Shown piece by piece: positions 27,458 through 37,082 of a DNA stretch of 40,421 nt. Position 1 is the first letter of the stretch, and each line of letters starts with the position of its first letter. The DNA comes from an uncultured Clostridia bacterium. GTDB lineage: Bacteria; Bacillota; Clostridia; Christensenellales; Borkfalkiaceae. A program made the translations under genes and the position numbers. The notes under the pieces are model-generated. The model was not told the origin of the DNA and did not search any database. It saw only the letters and a list, made by a program, of their open reading frames with translations. Where the stretch lies: NCBI GenBank assembly GCA_905235815.1, contig CAJOMT010000002.1:1-40421 (forward strand), written 5' to 3'.

Positions 27458-28675
27458 TTATAATTTAAACGGAATCTTTTTTAATTTTGCGAATTTAGGC
27501 AAACCGTTTTCGTATTCGAGTTGTGTTTCGCCCAAAATCAGCGGTCGGGCATAATCGATAAATTCTTGTTTCATTCCGTTTTTAGTGTCGTTTATCCAGT
27601 TAAGCGGAACAGATTTTTCTGCGTTTGCGACCTTTGAGAGCGGAACGGGTACGTAATCTATCGAATAATCGTCTATTCTTTTAAAGGCAATCATCTTATC
27701 CGTTTCGCCGTTAATCGCCGCTTTTACGGCGTATTTTCCGGCGTTATAGGCTTCGCCGATATCGGTCGAAGATGCGCAGTGCGCAGCGCAGCGTTGTAAG
27801 ATATTAAATTCTATCGCCTTGCATTTAGCGCCCGTTTGAGATATTATTTCGCTCTTTAAAGCGCCGCATACGCCGCCGAGTTTAGTGTGCCCGAATACGT
27901 CGGTGTTGCTTTCGTCCTCGCCGACGTATTTCCCGTTTATGTATTTAATTCCTTCCGAAACGGCGACGATACAGTAGTTTTTCTTGTCTAAAACCGTTTT
28001 TACGTCGCTTATAAATTTTTCTTTTGAAAACGGCGTTTCGGGTAGGTATACGAGGTCGCATTCGTCAGAAAGCGCTGCCGATGCGGCGAGCCAGCCGGCA
28101 TTTCTGCCCATAATTTCCGCTATTATAACTATCGGATCGCCGTAAATACGAGCGTCCAAAGAGAGTTCGGTAATACTTGTCGCTATGTATTTTGCGGCGC
28201 TGCCGTAGCCGGGACAATGGTCTGTTTCAGCCAAGTCGTTGTCTATGGTTTTCGGTATCCCTATAACGTTTACTTCGTAGCCGACTTTTTGCATATAGGC
28301 GGATATTTTGTCGCAAGTGTCCATACTGTCGTTACCGCCGTTATAGAAAAAGTATCTGACGTCGTATTTTTTGAAAACTTCGAGGATCTTTCTGTAATCC
28401 GTATCGTCTGTTTCGAAGTTTTTGAGTTTATACCTAACCGAGCCGAACGCCATAGCGGGGGTGAATTTAAGCGCTTGCAATTCCTCGATATTTTCTTTTT
28501 TCATATCGTAGAAATTTTCGTTTAAAACGCCCTTGATACCGTGCTCTGCGCACAGTACGCCCGTAATATTGCTTTCGTCAAGCGCTTGCAAGATTCCGCC
28601 TGCCAAACTCGCATTTATTACCGCAGTCGGGCCTCCGGATTGCGCAAATATGCATCTGCCTTTCAAATTTTTCAT
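27458..28675 (-). CDS. 6-phosphofructokinase, PPi-dependent type
   Basis: PFK fold with GGNDS and PKTIDND motifs typical of non-ATP/PPi-type enzymes; start at ATG 28675. Confidence 0.85.
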   Translation of the reverse strand: MKNLKGRCIFAQSGGPTAVINASLAGGILQALDESNITGVLCAEHGIKGVLNENFYDMKKENIEELQALKFTPAMAFGSVRYKLKNFETDDTDYRKILEVFKKYDVRYFFYNGGNDSMDTCDKISAYMQKVGYEVNVIGIPKTIDNDLAETDHCPGYGSAAKYIATSITELSLDARIYGDPIVIIAEIMGRNAGWLAASAALSDECDLVYLPETPFSKEKFISDVKTVLDKKNYCIVAVSEGIKYINGKYVGEDESNTDVFGHTKLGGVCGALKSEIISQTGAKCKAIEFNILQRCAAHCASSTDIGEAYNAGKYAVKAAINGETDKMIAFKRIDDYSIDYVPVPLSKVANAEKSVPLNWINDTKNGMKQEFIDYARPLILGETQLEYENGLPKFAKLKKIPFKL

Positions 28676-28683
28676 ATAGTTTC

Positions 28684-29643
28684 TTAGCAAAGGGTAGTGG
28701 CAATATCGTAAAGTTCTCTGTTTATTTCTTTCTTAATTGCGAGTGCTTCAGTGATATTCATATCGATAGTAGCATTGTTTTTATAGCCTACGACTCTGTT
28801 CGTCTGACCGTCTATAAGGACGTCTACCGCTCTTGCTCCGAAGCGTGCGGCGAGCATTCTGTCGAACATGGTGGGAGTACCGCCTCGTTGAATATGGCCG
28901 AGAGTTGTAAGTTTTGTGTCTAATCCCGTCATAACGGGCAGACAAGAAAGTATTTTATCCACGTCGCCTGCGCCTTCTGCGAAAATGATAATATTCGAGA
29001 GTTTTCCGCGAGCCTTGTTTTTGTTAATCGCTTCGGCTATGTCTTTTATATCGTACGGAATTTCAGGTACGAGTATAAATTCTGCGCCGCCGCAAATGCC
29101 CGAATAGAGCGCTATATCGCCGCAATGTCTGCCCATAACTTTAATAATCGAAACTCTTTCGTGAGAAGTCATTGTATCCCTTAAAGAATTGATTGCCCAA
29201 AGTACGGTGTTTACGGCAGTATCGAAGCCGAGCGTAAAGTCGGTATAGGCAAGGTCGTTGTCTATCGTACCGGGTATTCCGACGACGTTTATTCCCTGTT
29301 CGTCCGAAAGGAGTTTAGCACCCGTGAAAGATCCGTCGCCGCCGATTACGATAAGTCCTTCGATACCGTGTTTTTTGAGGTTGTCCGCTGCGGTCTTTCT
29401 GACTTCCGGAAGTTTAAAATCCAAGCATCTTGCGGACTTTAAAATTGTTCCGCCTCTTTGAATAATGTCGCAAACGGACTGAGAATTCATCTGAAATATT
29501 TCATTATTGACGAGTCCTTCGTAACCTCTTTCAACGCCGTAAACTTCAAGCCCGAAATTTAATGCTCTTCTTACGCACGCTCTTATTGCGGCGTTCATGC
29601 CGGGAGCGTCGCCCCCGCTTGTTAAAATTGCTATTTTTTTCAT
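28684..29643 (-). CDS. pfkA: ATP-dependent 6-phosphofructokinase
   Basis: LTSGGDAPGMNAAIR, GGDGSF, PGTIDNDL, VMGRHCGDIAL; GGAGG SD before ATG at 29643. Confidence 0.95.
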   Translation of the reverse strand: MKKIAILTSGGDAPGMNAAIRACVRRALNFGLEVYGVERGYEGLVNNEIFQMNSQSVCDIIQRGGTILKSARCLDFKLPEVRKTAADNLKKHGIEGLIVIGGDGSFTGAKLLSDEQGINVVGIPGTIDNDLAYTDFTLGFDTAVNTVLWAINSLRDTMTSHERVSIIKVMGRHCGDIALYSGICGGAEFILVPEIPYDIKDIAEAINKNKARGKLSNIIIFAEGAGDVDKILSCLPVMTGLDTKLTTLGHIQRGGTPTMFDRMLAARFGARAVDVLIDGQTNRVVGYKNNATIDMNITEALAIKKEINRELYDIATTLC

Positions 29644-29655
29644 AATGTCCTCCAT

Positions 29656-32600
29656 TTAGTTTATAAATTTAATATCTTGTTCCTCCAAAACAGACATCAG
29701 TTCGTTTCTGAGACCTTGACAATCTCTTACCTTTTGCGATAATTTATAGTTCTTACCGTCTATTTTGAAGTATACGGATATATCTCCGCTGTATGACGAG
29801 AGAATATCTATCAAGTCGTCTTTATATATATTTGTTTCGTCGTTTAAAACCAGACATAAAAATTTTTCTGTCGGTTTAGTAGTTTCCGCCGTAGGTTTTT
29901 GGTCGTTTACGCTTTCGGCATAGTCTACCAGAACCGACGGTTTTTTATTATCTCTAAGTTGCAGTTTTCCTTTGATTTTAATGAGTTGTTCCGATTTGAT
30001 TATATTTTTATATTGTTCGTATTTTTTCGGAAAGAACACGCACTCTACCGAGCCGTATACGTCCTCTATATTGACGAACATCATAGATTGGCCGCTTCTC
30101 GTGTTGATTTTATCCACCGAACTGATTATTCCGCCCATATATACGGACATATCGTTTTTTACGTCGGTATATACCAACTCTCCGTTTTCGTCCTCCTCGA
30201 CGTTTAACAGACTTTCGGTAGTAAACGTACAGTCTTTGAATTTGTCCATATATTGGTCGAGTGGGTGTCCGGTTACGTATATTCCCGTAACGCTTTTTTC
30301 GAGGGACAATTTAGTCTTGCTGTCGTAATCGGGGAGGTCGGGGTAGACGACGCTGAAAGTGGTATCTTCTTCGAGGAGATCGCCGAAGAAACTCATCTGA
30401 TTGCTTTCTTTTTGCTTTGCTATAAGGGTAACTCTGTCAATCAAGTCCTCGTACACCGCTATGAGTTGAGTGCGGTATTTGCCGAACCTGTCGAACGTAC
30501 CTGCGTATATGAGATTTTCGACCAGCCGCTTATTGAGAACTTTACTTTCGCACCTCGAAATAAAGTTTTCAAACGAAGTGTAATCACCGTTTTCCTCTCT
30601 TTCTTTGACGATAGAGTCGATTGCTGACAAGCCTATTCCTTTAATTGCGGCGAGACCGTAACGTATTTTTTTGTCTTTTACGCTGAAAAATCCCACGCTT
30701 TCGTTTATGTCGGGCGGAAGGACTTGTATTCCCTCGTCTTTGGCGTAACTGATATAGTTGGTTATTTCATCGATATTTGTGATGCGGTTATTAAGTACCG
30801 CAGTCAAAAATTCCGCTTCGTAATAGCATTTAAGGTATGCGGTCTGATAAGTTACGACCGAATAGGCGGCGGCGTGAGATTTGTTGAACGCATATTTCGC
30901 AAAATCTTTCATCTCGTTCCAGATATTTTTTGCGACGTCTTCCGGTACGCCTCTCTTTAAACAGCCGTCTATCGCCCTTGAAACTTTTCCGTTTTTATCT
31001 ACGGATTCGGGCTTGCCGTTTATAAATACCGCTTCTTCTTTTACCATCTCGTCTACTTTTTTCTTGCCCATCATTCTGCGGACCATATCCGCTTGCCCGA
31101 GGGTGTAGCCGGCGAGGTCTTGGACGATTCTCATAACTTGCTCTTGATATACGATACAGCCGTAAGTCTGTTTTAAGATAGGCTCTAAAAGCGGGTGAGC
31201 GTAAGTTACGAGTTTCGGATTATGTTTACATTTAACGAACTTCGGAATAGAATCCATAGGTCCGGGGCGGTAGAGCGAAACTGCCGCTATTATATCTTCG
31301 AGCGAAGTCGGCCTCAATTCTTTTAAGAATTTTTGAAAGCCTGCCGATTCCACTTGGAAAATCGCTTTGGTGTTTCCGGAAGAGAGCAGTTCGTAAACTT
31401 TCGGATCGTCGTATCCGGAATTTGAAAAATCGACTTCGACGCCGTAGTTTTCTTTGACGTATTCTATCGCCATCTTTATATCGGATAAGTTTCTCAGTCC
31501 CAAAAAGTCCATTTTAAGGAATCCGAGATGTTCGAGTTCGACTCCGGTATATTGGCTCGTAATATCGTCGCCGTTTCTGCCGAGCGGCATGTGCCTGTCC
31601 AATATGTCGGCGCCGATAATAACGCCGCAAGCGTGCGTGCTCGCTTGCCTCGGCGTGTCCTCGAGCTTGATAGCGATATCGATAACCCTTTTAACTTCGT
31701 CGCTCTCGTTATACATTTCCATAAGTTCGGGAACGGAGTAGTCTACGCCGTAGTCTTTTGCGCCCTCTTTCGGGTGGTATTGTCCGAACGCTTGACGAAG
31801 AATATTGGGCCTTTTAAGTTCTATTTCTTTTCCGTTTTTGTTGAATTTAAAGGGCAGTGCTTTGGAAAGCCTGTCGGTTTCCGCATAAGGCATTTTCAAA
31901 ACTCTTCCCACGTCCTTAATTGCGTTTTTAGCCGCCATTGTTCCGAACGTTACGATTTTACAAACTCTGTCCTCTCCGTATTTGCGGCGAACGTAGTCGA
32001 TGACTTCTTGCCTTCTGCTATCCTCGAAGTCCACGTCGAAGTCCGGAGCGGAAACTCTTTCGGGGTTTAAAAATCTTTCGAAATAGAGTTCGTATTTGAG
32101 CGGATCGATGTCGGTTATTCCTATAAGGTAAGCGACGATAGAGCCTGCGCCCGAGCCCCTGCCGGGACCGACCGAAATACCCATTTTTCTTGCGGCGTCG
32201 ATATAGTCCCAAACGATAAGGAAATATTCTACGAAACCTTGTTTTATTATGACTTCGAGTTCGGTTTCTATTCTGTTTCGGATAACTTCCGTTTCTTCGC
32301 CGTATTTTTTCTTTATTCCCTCGTCTATTAGTTTTCTCAAAAATACCAAGGGTTCTTCGCCTGTTTCGGGCGTGTAATGCGGAAACATATAATGCCCGTA
32401 TACGAATGCGAAATTGCACTTATTCGCTATTTCCAGAGTGGTGGCGAGAGATTCTTCGTCGCCGGGGAAGAGTTCCGCCATTTCGTCGTAAGTCTTTAAA
32501 TAAAATTCGTCGTTGGGGAATTTCATTCTCTTCGGATCGTCGTAGTCTGCGCCCATCTGAACGCACATCAAAACGTCTTGCGAGAGAGCGTCCTCTTTTT

Positions 32601-33219
32601 CGATATAGTGTACGTCGTTTGTAACTACCGTTTTAATTCCGTATTTTTTCGAGTAGAGCCTGAGATATTTATTGACTTCGAGTTCTTCTTGCAGAAAATG
32701 ATTTTGGAGTTCGAGGTAAAAGTCGTCTTTAAATACGTCTTTGAACCATTGTACGAGGTTTTCCGCCTCGTCGAAATTTCTGTTTAAAATCGCTTGCGGA
32801 ATATTACCTGCAACGCATGCGGACAGACAGACAAGCCCCTCCGAGTGTTGTTTTAAAGTGGGGAGGTCGATTCTCGGCTTGTAATAAAATCCGTCTCTGA
32901 AAGCGATAGCGTTTAAAAGCGAAAGATTTTTATAACCGGTTTCGTCTTTTGCGAGCAATATCAGATGGTGAAGTTTGGGTTTTCCGCTCTTTACCGTGAG
33001 GTCGTCGCAAACGTAAAATTCAGTTCCGATAATAGCTTTTATACCCTCTTTTTCGCAGGCGTCGAAGAATGCGACAGCGCCGTACATATTGCCGTGATCG
33101 GTTATGGCAACGGCGGGCATACCGAGTTCTTTCGCACGCTTTGTAAGCGTCGAAATTCTTGCTGCGCCGTCGAGAATGGAGTATTCCGTATGAAGATGTA
33201 AATGTACGAATTCTTTCAT
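29656..33219 (-). CDS. dnaE: DNA polymerase III subunit alpha (DnaE)
   Basis: PHP domain (HLHTEYSILDG, ITDHGNMYG), polymerase (GPGRGSGAGSIVAYLIGITDIDPL, PDFDVDFEDSRR), OB fold near C-terminus. Confidence 0.97.
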   Translation of the reverse strand: MKEFVHLHLHTEYSILDGAARISTLTKRAKELGMPAVAITDHGNMYGAVAFFDACEKEGIKAIIGTEFYVCDDLTVKSGKPKLHHLILLAKDETGYKNLSLLNAIAFRDGFYYKPRIDLPTLKQHSEGLVCLSACVAGNIPQAILNRNFDEAENLVQWFKDVFKDDFYLELQNHFLQEELEVNKYLRLYSKKYGIKTVVTNDVHYIEKEDALSQDVLMCVQMGADYDDPKRMKFPNDEFYLKTYDEMAELFPGDEESLATTLEIANKCNFAFVYGHYMFPHYTPETGEEPLVFLRKLIDEGIKKKYGEETEVIRNRIETELEVIIKQGFVEYFLIVWDYIDAARKMGISVGPGRGSGAGSIVAYLIGITDIDPLKYELYFERFLNPERVSAPDFDVDFEDSRRQEVIDYVRRKYGEDRVCKIVTFGTMAAKNAIKDVGRVLKMPYAETDRLSKALPFKFNKNGKEIELKRPNILRQAFGQYHPKEGAKDYGVDYSVPELMEMYNESDEVKRVIDIAIKLEDTPRQASTHACGVIIGADILDRHMPLGRNGDDITSQYTGVELEHLGFLKMDFLGLRNLSDIKMAIEYVKENYGVEVDFSNSGYDDPKVYELLSSGNTKAIFQVESAGFQKFLKELRPTSLEDIIAAVSLYRPGPMDSIPKFVKCKHNPKLVTYAHPLLEPILKQTYGCIVYQEQVMRIVQDLAGYTLGQADMVRRMMGKKKVDEMVKEEAVFINGKPESVDKNGKVSRAIDGCLKRGVPEDVAKNIWNEMKDFAKYAFNKSHAAAYSVVTYQTAYLKCYYEAEFLTAVLNNRITNIDEITNYISYAKDEGIQVLPPDINESVGFFSVKDKKIRYGLAAIKGIGLSAIDSIVKEREENGDYTSFENFISRCESKVLNKRLVENLIYAGTFDRFGKYRTQLIAVYEDLIDRVTLIAKQKESNQMSFFGDLLEEDTTFSVVYPDLPDYDSKTKLSLEKSVTGIYVTGHPLDQYMDKFKDCTFTTESLLNVEEDENGELVYTDVKNDMSVYMGGIISSVDKINTRSGQSMMFVNIEDVYGSVECVFFPKKYEQYKNIIKSEQLIKIKGKLQLRDNKKPSVLVDYAESVNDQKPTAETTKPTEKFLCLVLNDETNIYKDDLIDILSSYSGDISVYFKIDGKNYKLSQKVRDCQGLRNELMSVLEEQDIKFIN

Positions 33220-33221
33220 AG

Positions 33222-34331
33222 TTAATTTATAAATTCAATTACGATTTGGTTTTGAACGTAGAGGTATTTTGGTTTTATTTTGATTCCGTTTTCGGAAACG
33301 GATAGGTATTTTGCAAGCGATTTGATTTGCTCTGCGTATTTTTTAGTGAAATCCGAGCCGAAGCGGTCGGAGAAGTCTTTAAACTTAAAACCTTCCGCAG
33401 TTCGGAGTTTTAGCATAATATATTCGAATTCCGCCTCGTCGCCCTCGATATTTTCGCTGAATATCTCTGCGACTTTACCTCGCAGAATACAAGCGGTGTA
33501 CTCGTCGATTTTTTCGGTGTTGGTAAATCTTCTGCCGGCAATAAAAGATGACGCAGATACGCCGAAACCTATGTATTCGCCTCTGTTCCAATAGTTCAGA
33601 TTGTGCCTTGATTTGTAGCCCTTTTTAGCGAAATTGGATATTTCATAGCGCTCAAAGGAGTTCTCTTTGAGATAGTGCACGGCAAAGTCGTAAAGTTCGG
33701 CTACCTCGTCGTCGGACGGCAAATCGCCGTTTAAATATTTCCCGAAGATAGGCGTTCCTTCTTCCGCTTTAAGCGCATAAGCGGATATGTGCTTAACTCC
33801 GCCCTTTATTGCCAGATCTATCGAATTTTTAACGTCGTCTTTCGTTTGGTTTTCAAGTCCCAAAAGAATGTCGGCGCTCGTGTTTTCGCCTTTCAGCATT
33901 TCTGCGGCGACCAAAAAATCTTCGGCGGTGTGTATTCTGTTTAAGTTTTCAAGTTGTTTATTGTCTGCGCTCTGCATTCCGATACTGAATCTGTTTATTC
34001 CTGCCTGCTTATAAATTTTCAATTTTTCTTCCGTCAGAGTACCGGGGTTTATTTCGAGCGTAATTTCGGCGTTTTCGTCGATATTATAAAAGTTTTTTAG
34101 TTGTTTTAATGCTCCGAAAATATATTTCGGCTCGACAAACGAAGGCGTTCCGCCACCGAAATATACGGTATCGAATTTATAGTCTTTCAAAGCGGGGGCT
34201 CTGCCTTTTATTTCTTTATAAAGGCAAGCGAAATAGAGGTCCGCCTTATGCAGTTCTTTCGGGTAAGAAGCAAAGTCGCAATAAGTGCATTTGCTCTTGC
34301 AAAATGGGATATGAATATAAATTCCGCTCAT
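33222..34331 (-). CDS. hemW: HemW-like radical SAM protein (heme chaperone/HemN family)
   Basis: YIHIPFCKSKCTYCDF, YFGGGTPS, SIGMQS; follows lepA. Confidence 0.92.
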   Translation of the reverse strand: MSGIYIHIPFCKSKCTYCDFASYPKELHKADLYFACLYKEIKGRAPALKDYKFDTVYFGGGTPSFVEPKYIFGALKQLKNFYNIDENAEITLEINPGTLTEEKLKIYKQAGINRFSIGMQSADNKQLENLNRIHTAEDFLVAAEMLKGENTSADILLGLENQTKDDVKNSIDLAIKGGVKHISAYALKAEEGTPIFGKYLNGDLPSDDEVAELYDFAVHYLKENSFERYEISNFAKKGYKSRHNLNYWNRGEYIGFGVSASSFIAGRRFTNTEKIDEYTACILRGKVAEIFSENIEGDEAEFEYIMLKLRTAEGFKFKDFSDRFGSDFTKKYAEQIKSLAKYLSVSENGIKIKPKYLYVQNQIVIEFIN

Positions 34332-34332
34332 A

Positions 34333-36147
34333 TTAGTCGTCGCTGTCGATTTTAAGTATGCTCATAAACGCTTCGCTCGGCACTTCAACCGAACCGAGTT
34401 GGCGCATTTTTTTCTTGCCTTCTTTTTGTTTTTCGAGTAGTTTTCTCTTTCTCGTTATATCGCCGCCGTAGCATTTTGCCAAGACGTCTTTTCTCATTGC
34501 TTTAACCGTTTCTCTTGCAATTATCTTTCCGCCCACTGCCGCTTGAATGGGAATTTCAAAGAGTTGACGGGGAATTACTTCTTTAAGCCTTTCGGCAAGC
34601 GCTCTGCCTCGCTGATACGCCTTGTCCTTATGCACGATTATAGAGAGTGCGTCGCAGATGTCGCCGTTAAGCATCATATCGAGTTTGACGAGTTCGCTTT
34701 TTTCGTAGCCGCAAAGTTCGTAGTCGAAAGAGGCGTAGCCTCTCGTGCGGCTTTTAAGCCCGTCAAAGAAATCGAAGATTATCTCGTTTAACGGAAGTTT
34801 ATAATTAAGTTTGACTCTTTTAGCGTCGAGATACGTCATATCTATAAACACGCCTCGTTTATCTTGACACAGTTCCATTATTGCGCCCACGTATTCGGGC
34901 GGAGTAAATATGTTGGCGGCGATTATAGGTTCTTCAGTATAATCGATATTCGATACGTCAGGGAATTTACTCGGATTGTCAACAATCACCATTTCTCCGT
35001 CTGTCTTATAGACTTTGTAGGAAACCGACGGTGCGGTAGTGATGATATCTATATCGAATTCTCTTTCTATCCTCTCTTGAATTATTTCCATATGCAAAAG
35101 ACCTAAGAATCCGCATCTGAACCCGAATCCCAAAGCGGTGGAGTTGTCCGGTTCGAACGAAAGAGAGGCGTCGTTCAGTTTCAGTTTTAAAAGTGCGTCT
35201 TTTAAGTCGTTATATTTAGAGCCGTCGAGCGGATATATGCCCGAAAACACTACGGGTTGAACTTTTTTATATCCGGGCAAGGCTTTATCCGCAGGCCTTG
35301 TCGCCTCGGTAATAGTATCGCCGACGCTTATGTCCTCAATGCTTTTAATGCTCGCCGCAATATATCCGACTTCGCCGGCGGCAAGTGATTTTTTGGGTAT
35401 AAGCTGCGGATTGAAAGTTCCGACTTCCGTAACGTCGAACTGTTTATCTCCTGTAAACGTCTTTATTTTCATACCGGGCGCAACCGTTCCGTCCATAATT
35501 CTCACAAAGCAGATAGCGCCTTTGAAATTGTCGTAATAGGAGTCGAATATGAGCGCTTTAAGCGGAGCGTCGTCGTCGCCTTTCGGCGGCGGAACTTCCT
35601 CTACTATTTTCTCTAATACCTGGTCGATATTTATGCCGTTTTTAGCGGAAATTTTCGGTGCGTTCGTGCCGTCTAAACCTATAACGTCCTCTATTTCTTT
35701 TGCCGTTTCCTCAATATTTGCGGAGGGCAGGTCAATTTTGTTTATGACGGGAATTATTTCGAGATTATTGTCGAGCGCAAGGTAGCAGTTGGCAAGCGTT
35801 TGCGCCTCTATCCCTTGCGTTGCGTCGACTATAAGTATAGCGCCCTCGCAAGCGGCGAGCGAGCGTGACACCTCGTAAGTAAAGTCGACGTGTCCGGGCG
35901 TATCTATCAGATTAAAGATATATTCTTTTCCGTCTTTTGCCTTATACGCCATTCTGACGGGAGTGAGTTTAATGGTTATACCTCTTTCTCTCTCTAAATC
36001 CATAGAGTCGAGAAGTTGTTCTTCCATATCCCTTTCTGCGACTTGACCGGTAAGTTCCATAATGCGGTCCGCAAGGGTGGATTTTCCGTGGTCGATATGA
36101 GCGATAATGCAAAAATTTCTTATGTTGTTTTTTAATTTTTCGGCCAT
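34333..36147 (-). CDS. lepA: Elongation factor 4 (LepA)
   Basis: [44 protein letters not shown]-terminal [20 protein letters not shown]. Confidence 0.97.
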   Translation of the reverse strand: MAEKLKNNIRNFCIIAHIDHGKSTLADRIMELTGQVAERDMEEQLLDSMDLERERGITIKLTPVRMAYKAKDGKEYIFNLIDTPGHVDFTYEVSRSLAACEGAILIVDATQGIEAQTLANCYLALDNNLEIIPVINKIDLPSANIEETAKEIEDVIGLDGTNAPKISAKNGINIDQVLEKIVEEVPPPKGDDDAPLKALIFDSYYDNFKGAICFVRIMDGTVAPGMKIKTFTGDKQFDVTEVGTFNPQLIPKKSLAAGEVGYIAASIKSIEDISVGDTITEATRPADKALPGYKKVQPVVFSGIYPLDGSKYNDLKDALLKLKLNDASLSFEPDNSTALGFGFRCGFLGLLHMEIIQERIEREFDIDIITTAPSVSYKVYKTDGEMVIVDNPSKFPDVSNIDYTEEPIIAANIFTPPEYVGAIMELCQDKRGVFIDMTYLDAKRVKLNYKLPLNEIIFDFFDGLKSRTRGYASFDYELCGYEKSELVKLDMMLNGDICDALSIIVHKDKAYQRGRALAERLKEVIPRQLFEIPIQAAVGGKIIARETVKAMRKDVLAKCYGGDITRKRKLLEKQKEGKKKMRQLGSVEVPSEAFMSILKIDSDD

Positions 36148-36174
36148 AAACTCCTCTCTTGATATACTCTAATA

Positions 36175-36203
36175 ATTATATATAATTTATTAAATAAAAT
36201 CAA
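36175..36203 (-). promoter_or_regulatory. SigA promoter for lepA-hemW-dnaE-pfkA-PPi-PFK operon
   Basis: On minus strand TTGATT(36203-36198) - 17 bp - TATAAT(36180-36175). Confidence 0.75.
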
Positions 36204-36251
36204 GTTTTTAAAGGGCGTTTTTTTCGTTTACGGAATTTTTCATACAATTTG

Positions 36252-36281
36252 TTGACAATTTACCGTTTTTTAGTATATAAT
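36252..36281 (+). promoter_or_regulatory. SigA promoter for GDPD gene
   Basis: TTGACA(36252-36257) - 18 bp - TATAAT(36276-36281). Confidence 0.8.
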
Positions 36282-36315
36282 ATGGGCGCTAAAACAGAAG
36301 AAACGGAGGACTTTT

Positions 36316-37038
36316 ATGAATAGAATCAAAGACGACAGTTGGCTTATAACGAGGCCAATAGCGCATAGGGGACTTCACGGCGGAGAAATACCCGAAAACG
36401 GCAAGTCTGCGTTTTTGAATGCAATCGATCATAACTGTCCTATCGAGACCGACGTCCAGATTTCCAAAGACGGCGAACTTTTTTGTTTTCACGACGACAA
36501 TCTGAAAAGAATGACGGGAGTAGATTCTCTTATTTGGGATAAAACTTCCGCTGAAATAAAGGAATTAAGACTTTCAGACTCCGATGACGGCATAATGACG
36601 TTTGAGGAATTTTTGAATTTAGTCGGCGGCAGAGTACCGCTTTTAATAGAGATAAAGACCTGTCCGAGATATACCGAACTTACTAAAAAAGCGTTACAAA
36701 TTTTAGAGGGCTATAAGGGCGAATTTGCCGTGCAGTCGTTCGATCCGAGAGTAATGGGCATAGTAAAGAAAACCGCTCCCGAAATTTTGAGAGGGCAGTT
36801 GATGTATAGAATGAGGAATAAAGAGATAAATATAATAAAAGACTTTATTTTAAGAAACGGTTTACTGAATTTTATTTCCAAACCGGACTTTATCAACGTG
36901 GATTATTATAATCTCCCCATTCCGAAGCGAATACGCAAAAAAGCAAGATTGCTGTGTTGGACGATCAGGGATAAGGACGCAAAATCTATTGCCGAAAAGT
37001 TAGCCGAGAACTACGTGTTTGAACATATTGAAATATGA
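36316..37038 (+). CDS. Glycerophosphodiester phosphodiesterase family protein
   Basis: GDPD motifs IAHRGLHGGEIPENGKSAF, ETDVQISKDGELFCFHDDNLKRMTG; GGAGG SD. Confidence 0.92.
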   Translation: MNRIKDDSWLITRPIAHRGLHGGEIPENGKSAFLNAIDHNCPIETDVQISKDGELFCFHDDNLKRMTGVDSLIWDKTSAEIKELRLSDSDDGIMTFEEFLNLVGGRVPLLIEIKTCPRYTELTKKALQILEGYKGEFAVQSFDPRVMGIVKKTAPEILRGQLMYRMRNKEINIIKDFILRNGLLNFISKPDFINVDYYNLPIPKRIRKKARLLCWTIRDKDAKSIAEKLAENYVFEHIEI

Positions 37039-37082
37039 ACAAATGTACAATAATCGACTTATAGCGAGGGTTTTTAAACAAA

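Noticed and set aside
29899-32624. Plus-strand ORFs over dnaE (up to 180 aa)
   Set aside because: Shadow ORFs opposite dnaE with no independent support.
37038-37047. CopY-like box AACAAATGTA upstream of copA
   Set aside because: It differs from the TACANNTGTA consensus at the first base, overlaps the preceding stop codon and is a single copy; this could be chance in AT-rich DNA.
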